The notes under the pieces are model-generated. The model had not been told where the DNA came from, did not search any database, and was given only the letters and a program-made list of their open reading frames with translations. Positions 6,898 to 15,383 of a stretch of DNA of 18,823 nt are shown here, piece by piece. The DNA lies in NCBI GenBank assembly GCA_902795625.1, contig CADBLW010000112.1, positions 1-18,823 of the forward strand, written 5' to 3'. The position numbers were made by a program, and so were the translations under genes. Origin of the DNA: an uncultured Lachnospiraceae bacterium. GTDB taxonomy: Bacteria > Bacillota > Clostridia > Lachnospirales > Lachnospiraceae. Numbering within the stretch: the stretch's first letter is position 1; the number at the start of each line of letters is the position of its first letter.

Positions 6898-7748
6898 AAC
6901 GAAACGTGATCATCATTCTGTTCGTGGTTTCGTTCCTTCTGCTGGCAGCCTGTGAGGAAAGCTCCTCCTACCGGCACACCATGCGCGGTAAAGAGAAAGC
7001 AGTAAATAATTCAGGCGAACAGAATGACGAAGACAGGGACATCCGGGCCCCAAGCCCGGAAGCGCAACCGACTGCAACACCGGAGCAACCGACTGTGAAG
7101 CCGGGTGAAGATGACAGCTCACCTCCTCCCGGAGGGGTTATAGCCTTGCCTCCCGCATCAGCGTCATGGATTGATCGCCCGGATCTGATCGAAGCGACTG
7201 CCGCATCGGTTGTAAAACTGGATGTCTATGACAGCAACGGGACGAAAATTGCTTCCGGGACAGGATTTGCGGCAATTGAGCCGGGCTGCCTCGTGACCGC
7301 ATTTCACGTGGTCGACGGTATGGAATATGCAAAAGCAATCGGTGAGGGCGGACTTTCTTTCACTCTGAAGGATATCATCGGAGCGGATGAAGCGGAGGAT
7401 ATTGCAGTTCTGAAATTGCCGGAAGACATTGAACTTCCGGTGATCGATATCGGAGGCGAACCGCTTCGAGGTGAACCTACAGTGGTGATCGGAAGTCAGG
7501 CCGGTGTCATGAATCTGGTGACGATGGGCAACTACTGCGGACTGTGGGAGAACGTCGAACACACACGGTACCTGTTCAGCACACCGGTTGCAGGCGGATG
7601 CAGCGGAGCACCGCTGTTAAACAGCGCAGGTTATGTCATAGGTGTCGTAAGCGGAACTTATGACAACGCGCAAAACCTGAATATAGCGGTTCCTTTGGCG
7701 AAAGCCGTGGAACTCTACTACCAATACATGGAGGAAATGGGACAATGA
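6894..7748 (+). CDS. Lipoprotein with trypsin-like (HtrA-type) serine protease domain
   Basis: The 284-residue protein begins with a lipoprotein signal peptide (helix 5-19, lipobox LAAC with Cys20), then a low-complexity linker rich in P, E, D and T (about 40-90), then a trypsin-fold domain (about 95-280). The triad appears intact: His138 in LVTAFHVVDG, Asp169 in EDIAVLKL, and Ser237 in GGCSGAPLLN. No PDZ domain follows, unlike most HtrA/DegP proteins. It should be anchored outside the cell membrane. Genes before and after overlap by four bases each, so it is translated with the two-helix protein and the giant surface protein. Likely jobs are processing or quality control of the giant protein, or cutting a membrane regulator from outside. 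Confidence 0.88.
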   Translation: MKRNVIIILFVVSFLLLAACEESSSYRHTMRGKEKAVNNSGEQNDEDRDIRAPSPEAQPTATPEQPTVKPGEDDSSPPPGGVIALPPASASWIDRPDLIEATAASVVKLDVYDSNGTKIASGTGFAAIEPGCLVTAFHVVDGMEYAKAIGEGGLSFTLKDIIGADEAEDIAVLKLPEDIELPVIDIGGEPLRGEPTVVIGSQAGVMNLVTMGNYCGLWENVEHTRYLFSTPVAGGCSGAPLLNSAGYVIGVVSGTYDNAQNLNIAVPLAKAVELYYQYMEEMGQ

Positions 7749-10700
7749 AATCAAAACGGACACGAATAATTATCGCGGCCACTGCAGCAACTCTGATCGT
7801 TGCAGGCTTGATCACATTCTTTGTGTTGAAAAACAAAAACAAGAATAAAACGAATCCTGAAACCGATAAGACGTTAGCGTCCTATGAAGTCTCGTTTGCG
7901 CTGCCGCAGACAATCAGCGATGAGGAACGAAACACTACGAAGCTTCCTGCAGCCGTCACGGTACAGGAAGGAACAACGATCGGAACACTTGCACAGCCGA
8001 CGCGCGACGGTGCGATCTTCATGAACTGGACGTACGATGCGCAGGGAACAAACCGTGCCAACAAGGACGACCAGATCAAGTCGAATCTTGTTCTGTATCC
8101 GCGCTTCGTAAAGGAACAGGGCTTAAATGATATCACCGGTTTTACCTACGTCGCTAAGACGGACGTACCGGCGGATTTTGATATTGAGCTGATCACGTAC
8201 GGCCTGAGCCGTGCGCAGGTGGAAGAGCTCGTCTCGATCAAGAATGCAAGCCGGGGAGGTGTTGATGTACCTTTATTCCTCAGCTCGGAGAGCGAGGATG
8301 AGGCAAGAAAATGGCTCAGCGATGCAGGATACAACGGATATACCATTGAAGCTGTACTTGCTTGCATTGACAAGAGCAAAGATGTTACCGGTCATGACAC
8401 TCTTCTTGACCTGTTGAAGGAATTGTCGGAAAATCCGACAGAAGGTGTTGAGTTAACCGAAGACGGTGTTACGGAGATCGTGTATCATTTTGCGCATGAT
8501 GCAGTAACGCTTGAAAATGACTCTGTGTATGACGGACTTGATGAGCAGACGTTAATGGTGATCAACGCCCTCGGCATTGACTTCTCTACCGTTACCGAGG
8601 CTGACCTTCTTGAACGCTACGGTCTTGAGCCCGACGACAGTGTGGAGCGTTACTGGCGTGAGGAAATCGGTCTTGACGTCAATCAGGTTCTTTTGCTTGA
8701 GCAGTTCCTGTATTCCGACAAGAATCTGCGCGGCGATCACTGGAAGCTTCACACCGCATACGGCGAGTGGGAAGGCGGCGAAGTATATTCCGTGAACCTT
8801 GCAGATACTGCGAGGATCCGCTTTGTCTATGACGACGAACCCACCAAAAAGGAAGTTACCGAGTATAACATTACGATCGCTCAGGAAGAGGTTATGAACA
8901 TGACCGTGGATGAGAGTGTCATCCATGTTCCTGCTTCCGAAGTGCAGGGCGTTGACTTCCGCGGTGTTCTGACCCTGGAAACCGATGAAAACGGAAACAT
9001 GTCCGCGAAGGAAAACACAGGAAAAGGTGTTCTTACCTATTCCGGTTCGAAAGAGCTGAAAACCGGTATGACGGTTGCTGTTCACAAGGGCGATTTCAGC
9101 GATGACGGAATCTCCAGCGGTGATGTGGCGTATGTAACGATCATCAGTCCGCTTGAGAACAATCAGTACGAATATGAATACTCCGGACTCGAGAGCATTG
9201 TTTCCGCGGAAAATGTGATCCCTGTTCCTGATGACGGAAGCCTTTCCGACGGAAAGATCACAGTTGACAAAAAGTATCTGAATTTTGAAAATGAGGCTTT
9301 CAAAGATTACGGTTTAAGCAAGGATTCGGTCATCAAGGTCGGCGACAGCCTGACCTTCTATACCGGCAAACTCGGAGGCGCTGATTTTAAGGAAACCGGT
9401 TACGGAAAGATTACCGGTGTTACGAACGAGAACAACTCTGTTGTGTTGTCCTATTCGTTGATCTCGTACGAAGAGATGACTGCCCCTGAGGTTATCCTCT
9501 ATAACAAGCTTGAGGAAGTCAATTTTGAAGACTCCACGATCAAACTGGAAGATGTGGAGAAGAATATGTACGAACAGATTTCGAAGAGTTCCATCATGGA
9601 TGAGACGAAAGAACTGTTCGAGATGCTGCTCACAGATCAGGACATCGACTTTGACAGCTTTGAGCACGGCGATGAACTTCGCAACATGGTGATCAAGACC
9701 AACGGCGAGGACATGACGCTGGAGGATATCAGAAAGCTTTCCGGCGGAAGCAGCAAAGTTAAGGTAGATGACTGGCAGTTTACGTTTACCGGCGGCTTCA
9801 TCCTGCAGTATCTGGAAGGAAAGGGTCTCCGTGCGGAGGTTGCCGTTTCCTTTAAGATCACGATTCAGATCGGTGATAACGGCGGAGTCCTCGAAATTGT
9901 TCCCGCAATTATCTTTGAGCAGGAGATTAAGCTGACTCCTACCGTTAAGGTTCACAGGAATAAGAATAAATTAGGTCTGACCTCGAGTCTTGACATCACC
10001 GCTTCTCTGGATGCAGGAACCTATACCGGCTTCGGTGTTGTTGTTACCGCTCAGACGAAGAATGAAGAAAAAGAAGAAGATTCTGATTTCGCGACCATGA
10101 CCGGCGGCTTCATTGACAACGGAAACAGTGATGCCCTTAAGGACAGAGCTACAGCCGCGAAGGCTCTGATCACAGCCGGTGATGCATTTAAAACCTATAC
10201 CAACCTTGAGGAAATGAAGGAGAAAGGTGCAGGCTACTCACGCGGCGGCGGTGAAAGCGGCAAGCAGGAAAGTCAGGATTATGTGTCCCCGGGCCTCGGC
10301 GGCGGACTTGTGGAAAAGTACGCCAACATGCTCGGAAATGACTCGGAATATATCGATATTGTCGATGTGGACCTTGCAAGCATCGATCTTCCGATCGATC
10401 CATGCGGTATCATCCATGTCGGAATGAAGATTAACTTCAACGTCAGCCTGAAGATCAACGCGATGATCGGTGCGGGTATCAGTTATGAGAACGAGAAACT
10501 GTATTCCTATGCATTCCGTGCTAAGATCTGGGGTGGCGGCGACGAGTTTAATAAGATCGGCGGCTTTAAGGAAGGTTCCAGTGTAACGGATGTCAAAACA
10601 TCCTGCTTCCGAGCTGACTTCTATGCCTTCGGTATGGTCGGCCTCCGCGCAGGCGTGAGCCTTGACCTTCGTGTCGGCGTGTTCAGTACGGACCTCGATT

Positions 10701-13700
10701 CGGTAGGCGTTGTTGCATCTGCAGGTGTCTATGCGGAGCTTTACGGTTTCCTGTATGTACATTACGAGTTGAAGGCCGGTCAGCCTGCGAAGTCCGGAGC
10801 CTGTGGTTCTCTGTATTTCGAAGTCGGTATCTATGTAGAGATCAACCTGAAGGTACAGGTCGGCGCCGGAGCTGCCAAGAAGGAATGGCCGCTATATGAG
10901 AGCACAATACCATTCGTGAAACTCGGATGTGAATTCTTCCCGATTGACTTCTCCATCGAACCGGATGATGATAAGCTGACGGTGAAGATTCCGAGCACAA
11001 CGAATTCAATTAAGATCGACGGTGACAGCATCTTCACGATGAAGCTGATGGAGATGAAGTCCGGTGAAGAAGTAGAGCAGAAATGCGACTCCAAGAAGGT
11101 AGATACTACTGACGGAACGTTCATTACCGCGACGATCAAACAGCCGGAACAGGATACAAACGGTGTTGCTCTCAGCACCAGCCGTTCCTGGACACAGTTC
11201 AATGAAGAGAACTTTACGGTAGAGTGTTTCGATACGAATGCCGACGGAGAAATCCTTGAGGGCGCTTCGTCCTTCCAGTACATGCCGGGCACCAACGAGA
11301 TCGTGGTCATCCCGGTCGACTGTACGAAGACAAAGTTCTACGGCAAGATTGTATTCACATATAAGAACCATGCGTTTGGTTTTAACACCGAAAAAATTCA
11401 GCGTACCGTAAACGTATCCTGGGAAGGTGTTCTTAAGACAGCACGCGTTGATTTCTACCGTGAAGTTACTACGCTCGGAGCGTTTGAACTTGTGGGAACC
11501 GGTTCGGTAACCGGTCTTGAGAATACATTCTGTTATATTGCCATAACCCCGGAATTTGCTGAGATGTATCAGGGTTACCGGCTTAACCATATGGCTTATC
11601 CGGATGAGAAGGAATTAAGTAACAGAAGAGATTCTCTCAGCGATCAAGTAGATGAGGCAAAAAAGGCTTTCCTTAGGACAACAGCGAAGACACAGGAATG
11701 GCAAGATACGTACAAGGTATGGCAAGACCTTCTTGAAGAATATCAGATTGTAAATAGTCTGTACAATGGCTATAAGGAACAAAATGAGACGGCTGTTCGT
11801 GAACGAAACGGAGGCAACACCTATTTTACGCTCCGCGGCAACGATACCGTAGTCGGAGCATACTTCAGACGGTATTGGGTACTTACTGATTTCATGGTTT
11901 ATGATACACAGTATGATTCAAGAAAGAGCCGTGATTTTACGACTACAGGATTGGAACTGCTTGATAAGGATAATCTCATGGATCACATCCCGGGATACAT
12001 GAAGAACTTCCGGCCTGAGTTATATGAGTCCGTAAACTGGTATATGAAATACTCGGATCCGGCGTTGTCGGCCAGATACGGAAGCGGAGCCCTCGGTGAT
12101 GACATGAGAGCTTACCAGGTTCAGATACGAGAAACAGGAGATCTTTCGGGATTGACACCGGTTACTGAAGATACAATCCTGGATAGGGCTGCAAACAATT
12201 GTTATCTTCTCGTTGTCGGTATTCCTGTCGGTATCGAGCACACCATCCACTGGATGGATGATGAAACGGAAATCGCGACAACCAAACAACACTATCTGGA
12301 GAAGATTGTTCCTCCGAGCAACCCGACGAAGGACGGATGCGTCTTTGAAGGTTGGGACGGTGATTTCGGACGGCTGGACAGCGAAACCACAATGCCGAAT
12401 TCCGACATCTATCTGAATGCATGCTTTAAGGGTGATGATGTAAAGGCTACATGGGTTCTTGATGACGGCAGAACGTTTGAAACTGTGATCCATGTGAATG
12501 ATCGTATCTACCAGTCATTCCCTGAGAAACTTGTTTCCGAATCGGAAGACACCATGATCATCTGGCGTTCGGAGAAGGATAACATGGATACCACGATACC
12601 GTTCGATTATAAGATGAATAATCGTTCGGAAGTAACCTTCTACGGACGTCCCGGCATCGGCTTCTCGCGTATCACCTGGATCGACAACAGCACTGACGAC
12701 AAGTATGAATACAGTGAATATGTTGAGATCGGTGTAGCGCCGAAGCGTCCTGAACTTACGAATTCGGATGGTCTTGATCTTACTTGGATCCTTTCTGACG
12801 GAAGAGCAATGCAGAAAGAATTCATCATGCCGAGAAGCGGAGTCACCGCAACAGCACTCTGGCATACGCATGAATGGTCTGATGAAACCGCAAGGGTGGA
12901 ACCTACCTGTAAAACGCCAGGACATGAAGGTGTTAAATGTAAGGTGTGCGGTCTGATCGCAGACGGAACGACGATCCCGATGGACAAGAACGCACATGTA
13001 TGGGCTGATTATATTATTACGCCTCCTACTTGTACGAAAGAGGGTGTACAGGGCCATCAGTGTGATTACTGTGTTGCCAAAGAGAAAGGATATACGGCAC
13101 CGGTAGAGATCAATCCTTACAATCATGTAAATACGGAACGCAGAAATGAGCTGAAACCGAGCTGCGTAAAGGGCTATTCCGGCGATATTTATTGCGTGGA
13201 TTGCGGTGAACTCATACTGCCCGGTTATGAGATGCATCCGACAGGAATTTGCGTGTACGGAATTCATGTCGGGTATGTGGAACCGACGTGTACCGAATGG
13301 GGAGACCCGGGAAAGACTGTATGCAAGTACTGCGGAACTGTGATGCAGGCATATGCATATAAACTGAAACCTACCGGTCATGTCGGTGAGATCGTTCCCG
13401 AAAAGAGCAAGGATGCTACCTGTGAAGAATCCGGTATCCGGCACATGAAGTGTAAAACATGTGATGAAGAGTGGGATGAAATACTTGCACCGCTGGGTCA
13501 TGAGTGGGTTGAGGATAAAAACGTTGAGGAAGCGACCTGCCAGCATGGTGCGATCATAAGGTTCCACTGCAAAAACTGCGGTGCTACCGAAGAACTTGAG
13601 GTTTCCGAAAAGTTTGATCATTACTTCGAGAAAGGTGTGGTTGTCAAAGAGGCTACCTGTAAAGAGGAAGGTCTGATGCGCTACACTTGCAAGTACTGTG

Positions 13701-15130
13701 GCGAAACCAAGGAGGAACCGATACCTAAGACAGAAACCCACCAGTATTCGCAAGGTGTAGTGACCAAGAAAGCCACCTGTGATCAGAAGGGTGAAATGAC
13801 TTACACCTGTCAGATCTGCGGATATCAGTTTACTTCGGAAATTGAGATGACAGATCATAAGTGGGATGTTGTCGGGATCACGAAGGAACCGACCTGTTCC
13901 GAGACCGGTATTCGTACAGAGAAATGCATCAACTGCGGGTTAACCAGAGAAATCGTTCTTGACAAGGATCCGAACAATCATACGAAGCTTACGAACGAGG
14001 AGACCGTACAGGAAGCAGGCTGCGTCTCCGAAGGCGTGAAGAGAAGAGTATGTGAGGCCTGCGGTAAGACGTTTACCGAGAAGACTCCGGCGCTCGGACA
14101 TGACTGGGGCGAGGTAACCTATGAATGGTCTACTGACTGCAGTACCGTTACGGCAATCCGCAAGTGTAAGAGAGACAGCAGTCACGAGGAGAAAGAAACC
14201 GTCAAGACGACTTCCGAAGTGACAAAGAAACCTACCGCCGATGCGATGGGTGAGACAACCTACACGGCAACCTTTAAGAATGAGGCCTTCAAGACACAGA
14301 CGAAGACACTCACGAACATTGACAAGATCGATGAGAGCTGGAACGATCCGACCTACACATGGTCGAGCGACAACAGCACCGTGACCGCGAAACGTGTAAG
14401 ACGTGCGGATTCGTCTATCGTTGAAACCGAAACGGTGAATACTAAGGTGGATGAAACAAAGAAGGTCACCTGCGAGCAGGACGGCGAGAAGGTTTATACT
14501 GCTGAATTCAAAAATCCTGCATTCAGCAAACAGACGAAGAGTGAAACCGTCAAGAAACTCGGCCATAAGTGGGAAGCTGTTTCCGGAGCTGCGACTGAGC
14601 CGGAAATGATCCTGGATGAGAACGGCTGTTGTATCGGATGGAAGCTCGGCAAGAAGCCTCAGAAGTGTGCAAACTGCGGAGAAGAAAAGAGTGAGGATGT
14701 CAAGGTTTCCCTTGCTTTTACAAGCACTCTCGGTGAAGTTTGTACATCTTACTCCAAATCCGCTATCACATTTGATCTGAGAAAGCTGGAAGACGAATAC
14801 GGCTGGTCTTCGGTAGCTGAGTGGGCAGGCGACAGAACATTTGATGAGCTTGTCGTAGACAGTACTTATATCGCGGCATACGTCAAAGAATCAGACGGAT
14901 GGTGGCTGTGGGAAGGCGAGGAGATTGACGCGCACTTCGATATCCACTTCGCACTGATGCAGTGTCATCCGGAAGGAAGCTACAGCTACACGGACAACAG
15001 TCTTACTAAGACGAAGGCAAAGGATTTTGCGGGAGATAAAGCTGTCTTTACGGTTACCTTCACACCGAAGGATACGACAACCTATACGGCAACGACTACA
15101 ACCGTTACCTTCCTGTTCCCCGGACAGTAA
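7745..15130 (+). CDS. Giant membrane-anchored surface protein with InlB-like and Cys/His repeats
   Basis: The 2461-residue protein has a basic start and one helix (8-28, IIIAATAATLIVAGLITFFVL) that probably anchors it with the rest outside. An InlB/Listeria-Bacteroides-like domain follows (47-121, with VQEGTTIGTLAQPTRDG ... LYPRF). Then come mixed acidic domains (about 122-670), a glycine-rich beta region (about 675-1080), a coiled coil (about 1288-1357), and two or three more InlB-like modules (about 1499-1706). Next are ten repeats of about 41 residues of the form H ... TC ... CxxC(G) (1707-2118), two 75-residue repeats with WSxDxSTVTA (2119-2272), and a beta-rich end. There is no LPXTG motif or C-terminal anchor. 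The start overlaps the protease gene (ATGA). I infer a role in adhesion, cell-surface structure or sensing; the exact function is unknown. Confidence 0.9.
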   Translation: MKSKRTRIIIAATAATLIVAGLITFFVLKNKNKNKTNPETDKTLASYEVSFALPQTISDEERNTTKLPAAVTVQEGTTIGTLAQPTRDGAIFMNWTYDAQGTNRANKDDQIKSNLVLYPRFVKEQGLNDITGFTYVAKTDVPADFDIELITYGLSRAQVEELVSIKNASRGGVDVPLFLSSESEDEARKWLSDAGYNGYTIEAVLACIDKSKDVTGHDTLLDLLKELSENPTEGVELTEDGVTEIVYHFAHDAVTLENDSVYDGLDEQTLMVINALGIDFSTVTEADLLERYGLEPDDSVERYWREEIGLDVNQVLLLEQFLYSDKNLRGDHWKLHTAYGEWEGGEVYSVNLADTARIRFVYDDEPTKKEVTEYNITIAQEEVMNMTVDESVIHVPASEVQGVDFRGVLTLETDENGNMSAKENTGKGVLTYSGSKELKTGMTVAVHKGDFSDDGISSGDVAYVTIISPLENNQYEYEYSGLESIVSAENVIPVPDDGSLSDGKITVDKKYLNFENEAFKDYGLSKDSVIKVGDSLTFYTGKLGGADFKETGYGKITGVTNENNSVVLSYSLISYEEMTAPEVILYNKLEEVNFEDSTIKLEDVEKNMYEQISKSSIMDETKELFEMLLTDQDIDFDSFEHGDELRNMVIKTNGEDMTLEDIRKLSGGSSKVKVDDWQFTFTGGFILQYLEGKGLRAEVAVSFKITIQIGDNGGVLEIVPAIIFEQEIKLTPTVKVHRNKNKLGLTSSLDITASLDAGTYTGFGVVVTAQTKNEEKEEDSDFATMTGGFIDNGNSDALKDRATAAKALITAGDAFKTYTNLEEMKEKGAGYSRGGGESGKQESQDYVSPGLGGGLVEKYANMLGNDSEYIDIVDVDLASIDLPIDPCGIIHVGMKINFNVSLKINAMIGAGISYENEKLYSYAFRAKIWGGGDEFNKIGGFKEGSSVTDVKTSCFRADFYAFGMVGLRAGVSLDLRVGVFSTDLDSVGVVASAGVYAELYGFLYVHYELKAGQPAKSGACGSLYFEVGIYVEINLKVQVGAGAAKKEWPLYESTIPFVKLGCEFFPIDFSIEPDDDKLTVKIPSTTNSIKIDGDSIFTMKLMEMKSGEEVEQKCDSKKVDTTDGTFITATIKQPEQDTNGVALSTSRSWTQFNEENFTVECFDTNADGEILEGASSFQYMPGTNEIVVIPVDCTKTKFYGKIVFTYKNHAFGFNTEKIQRTVNVSWEGVLKTARVDFYREVTTLGAFELVGTGSVTGLENTFCYIAITPEFAEMYQGYRLNHMAYPDEKELSNRRDSLSDQVDEAKKAFLRTTAKTQEWQDTYKVWQDLLEEYQIVNSLYNGYKEQNETAVRERNGGNTYFTLRGNDTVVGAYFRRYWVLTDFMVYDTQYDSRKSRDFTTTGLELLDKDNLMDHIPGYMKNFRPELYESVNWYMKYSDPALSARYGSGALGDDMRAYQVQIRETGDLSGLTPVTEDTILDRAANNCYLLVVGIPVGIEHTIHWMDDETEIATTKQHYLEKIVPPSNPTKDGCVFEGWDGDFGRLDSETTMPNSDIYLNACFKGDDVKATWVLDDGRTFETVIHVNDRIYQSFPEKLVSESEDTMIIWRSEKDNMDTTIPFDYKMNNRSEVTFYGRPGIGFSRITWIDNSTDDKYEYSEYVEIGVAPKRPELTNSDGLDLTWILSDGRAMQKEFIMPRSGVTATALWHTHEWSDETARVEPTCKTPGHEGVKCKVCGLIADGTTIPMDKNAHVWADYIITPPTCTKEGVQGHQCDYCVAKEKGYTAPVEINPYNHVNTERRNELKPSCVKGYSGDIYCVDCGELILPGYEMHPTGICVYGIHVGYVEPTCTEWGDPGKTVCKYCGTVMQAYAYKLKPTGHVGEIVPEKSKDATCEESGIRHMKCKTCDEEWDEILAPLGHEWVEDKNVEEATCQHGAIIRFHCKNCGATEELEVSEKFDHYFEKGVVVKEATCKEEGLMRYTCKYCGETKEEPIPKTETHQYSQGVVTKKATCDQKGEMTYTCQICGYQFTSEIEMTDHKWDVVGITKEPTCSETGIRTEKCINCGLTREIVLDKDPNNHTKLTNEETVQEAGCVSEGVKRRVCEACGKTFTEKTPALGHDWGEVTYEWSTDCSTVTAIRKCKRDSSHEEKETVKTTSEVTKKPTADAMGETTYTATFKNEAFKTQTKTLTNIDKIDESWNDPTYTWSSDNSTVTAKRVRRADSSIVETETVNTKVDETKKVTCEQDGEKVYTAEFKNPAFSKQTKSETVKKLGHKWEAVSGAATEPEMILDENGCCIGWKLGKKPQKCANCGEEKSEDVKVSLAFTSTLGEVCTSYSKSAITFDLRKLEDEYGWSSVAEWAGDRTFDELVVDSTYIAAYVKESDGWWLWEGEEIDAHFDIHFALMQCHPEGSYSYTDNSLTKTKAKDFAGDKAVFTVTFTPKDTTTYTATTTTVTFLFPGQ
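11605..11817 (+). other. Coiled-coil segment of the giant protein with shifted codon use
   Basis: Residues of roughly 1288-1357, from DEKELSNRRDSLSDQVDEAKKAF to NETAVRERNGGN, form a charged heptad-like helix in an otherwise beta-rich protein. The DNA here (about 11590-12060) uses more AGA, AGG, CAA and TTA codons and is more AT-rich than its surroundings, suggesting a later insertion or module swap. Confidence 0.5.
12863..14098 (+). repeat. Ten tandem Cys/His repeats coding about 41 residues each
   Basis: Within the giant gene, ten diverged units follow H-x(9-16)-[PATK]-[TSG]-C-x(8-12)-C-x2-C-[GVD]-x(10-20). Each has one Cys in a TC-like pair, a CxxC pair and a His that opens the next unit. 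Good examples begin at HEWSDE, HVGEIV, HYFEKG, HQYSQG and HKWDVV. The four ligands look like a zinc-ribbon-like or disulfide-stabilised module. Units are similar in protein but not in DNA, so the expansion is old. Confidence 0.8.
14099..14561 (+). repeat. Two tandem 75-residue WSxDxSTVTA repeats
   Basis: The units WGEVTYEWSTDCSTVTA... and WNDPTYTWSSDNSTVTA... align over about 75 residues, ending in YTATFKNEAFKTQTK and YTAEFKNPAFSKQTK. The first keeps a C...C pair (STDC, RKCKRD) and a His; the second has lost them. They follow the ten Cys/His repeats and may be a structural spacer before the C-terminal domain. Confidence 0.8.
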
Positions 15131-15140
15131 GACACTCTAC

Positions 15141-15174
15141 AAGGACGCTCGCAGAGATGCGGGCGTCCTTTTTA
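15141..15174 (+). terminator. Rho-independent terminator after the giant gene
   Basis: Twelve-base arms AAGGACGCTCGC (15141-15152) and GCGGGCGTCCTT (15159-15170) pair with a single G-T wobble around AGAGAT and run into TTTTTATT. It lies 10 bases after the stop codon and closes the surface operon. Confidence 0.9.
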
Positions 15175-15250
15175 TTGCCGGATCGCGAAAACATACATGC
15201 CATTGCAGCAAGATGCGTCTCTGCCGTTGCCTTAAGAAGCGTATCTTTAC

Positions 15251-15279
15251 TTGACAGTACCGAGGTTACGAATTATACT
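15251..15279 (+). promoter_or_regulatory. Sigma-A-type promoter of iorAB
   Basis: A perfect TTGACA (15251-15256) and TATACT (15274-15279) are spaced 17 bases apart. Transcription would begin near 15286, giving a leader of nearly 100 bases before iorA. Confidence 0.85.
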
Positions 15280-15309
15280 GTTAACTGCTGTGAATCAAGA
15301 GTTTCCATG

Positions 15310-15345
15310 CAGGCAATCAGGGTCGTTTATACGATCGGATGCCTG
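15310..15345 (+). promoter_or_regulatory. Stem-loop in the iorA leader
   Basis: CAGGCA (15310-15315) pairs with TGCCTG (15340-15345), and inside it GGTCG (15321-15325) pairs with CGATC (15332-15336) around TTTATA. No T-run follows, so it is not a terminator. It matches no riboswitch I know and may simply stabilise or regulate the mRNA. Confidence 0.4.
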
Positions 15346-15383
15346 TGTCGGACGAATAAAGACAGACAGATAACGGAGGACAT

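Noticed and set aside
12515..13858. 447-residue minus-strand frame opposite the giant gene's repeats
   Set aside because: Caused by codon bias of the opposite strand; the forward product has clear repeats and the reverse has no domain.
12863..14098. Reading the Cys/His units as DNA-binding zinc fingers
   Set aside because: The protein has a membrane anchor at its N-terminus and InlB-like domains, so the repeats are probably outside the cell.
15107..15130. C-terminal end of the giant protein as a sortase signal
   Set aside because: It ends in TVTFLFPGQ with no LPXTG, hydrophobic helix or basic tail.
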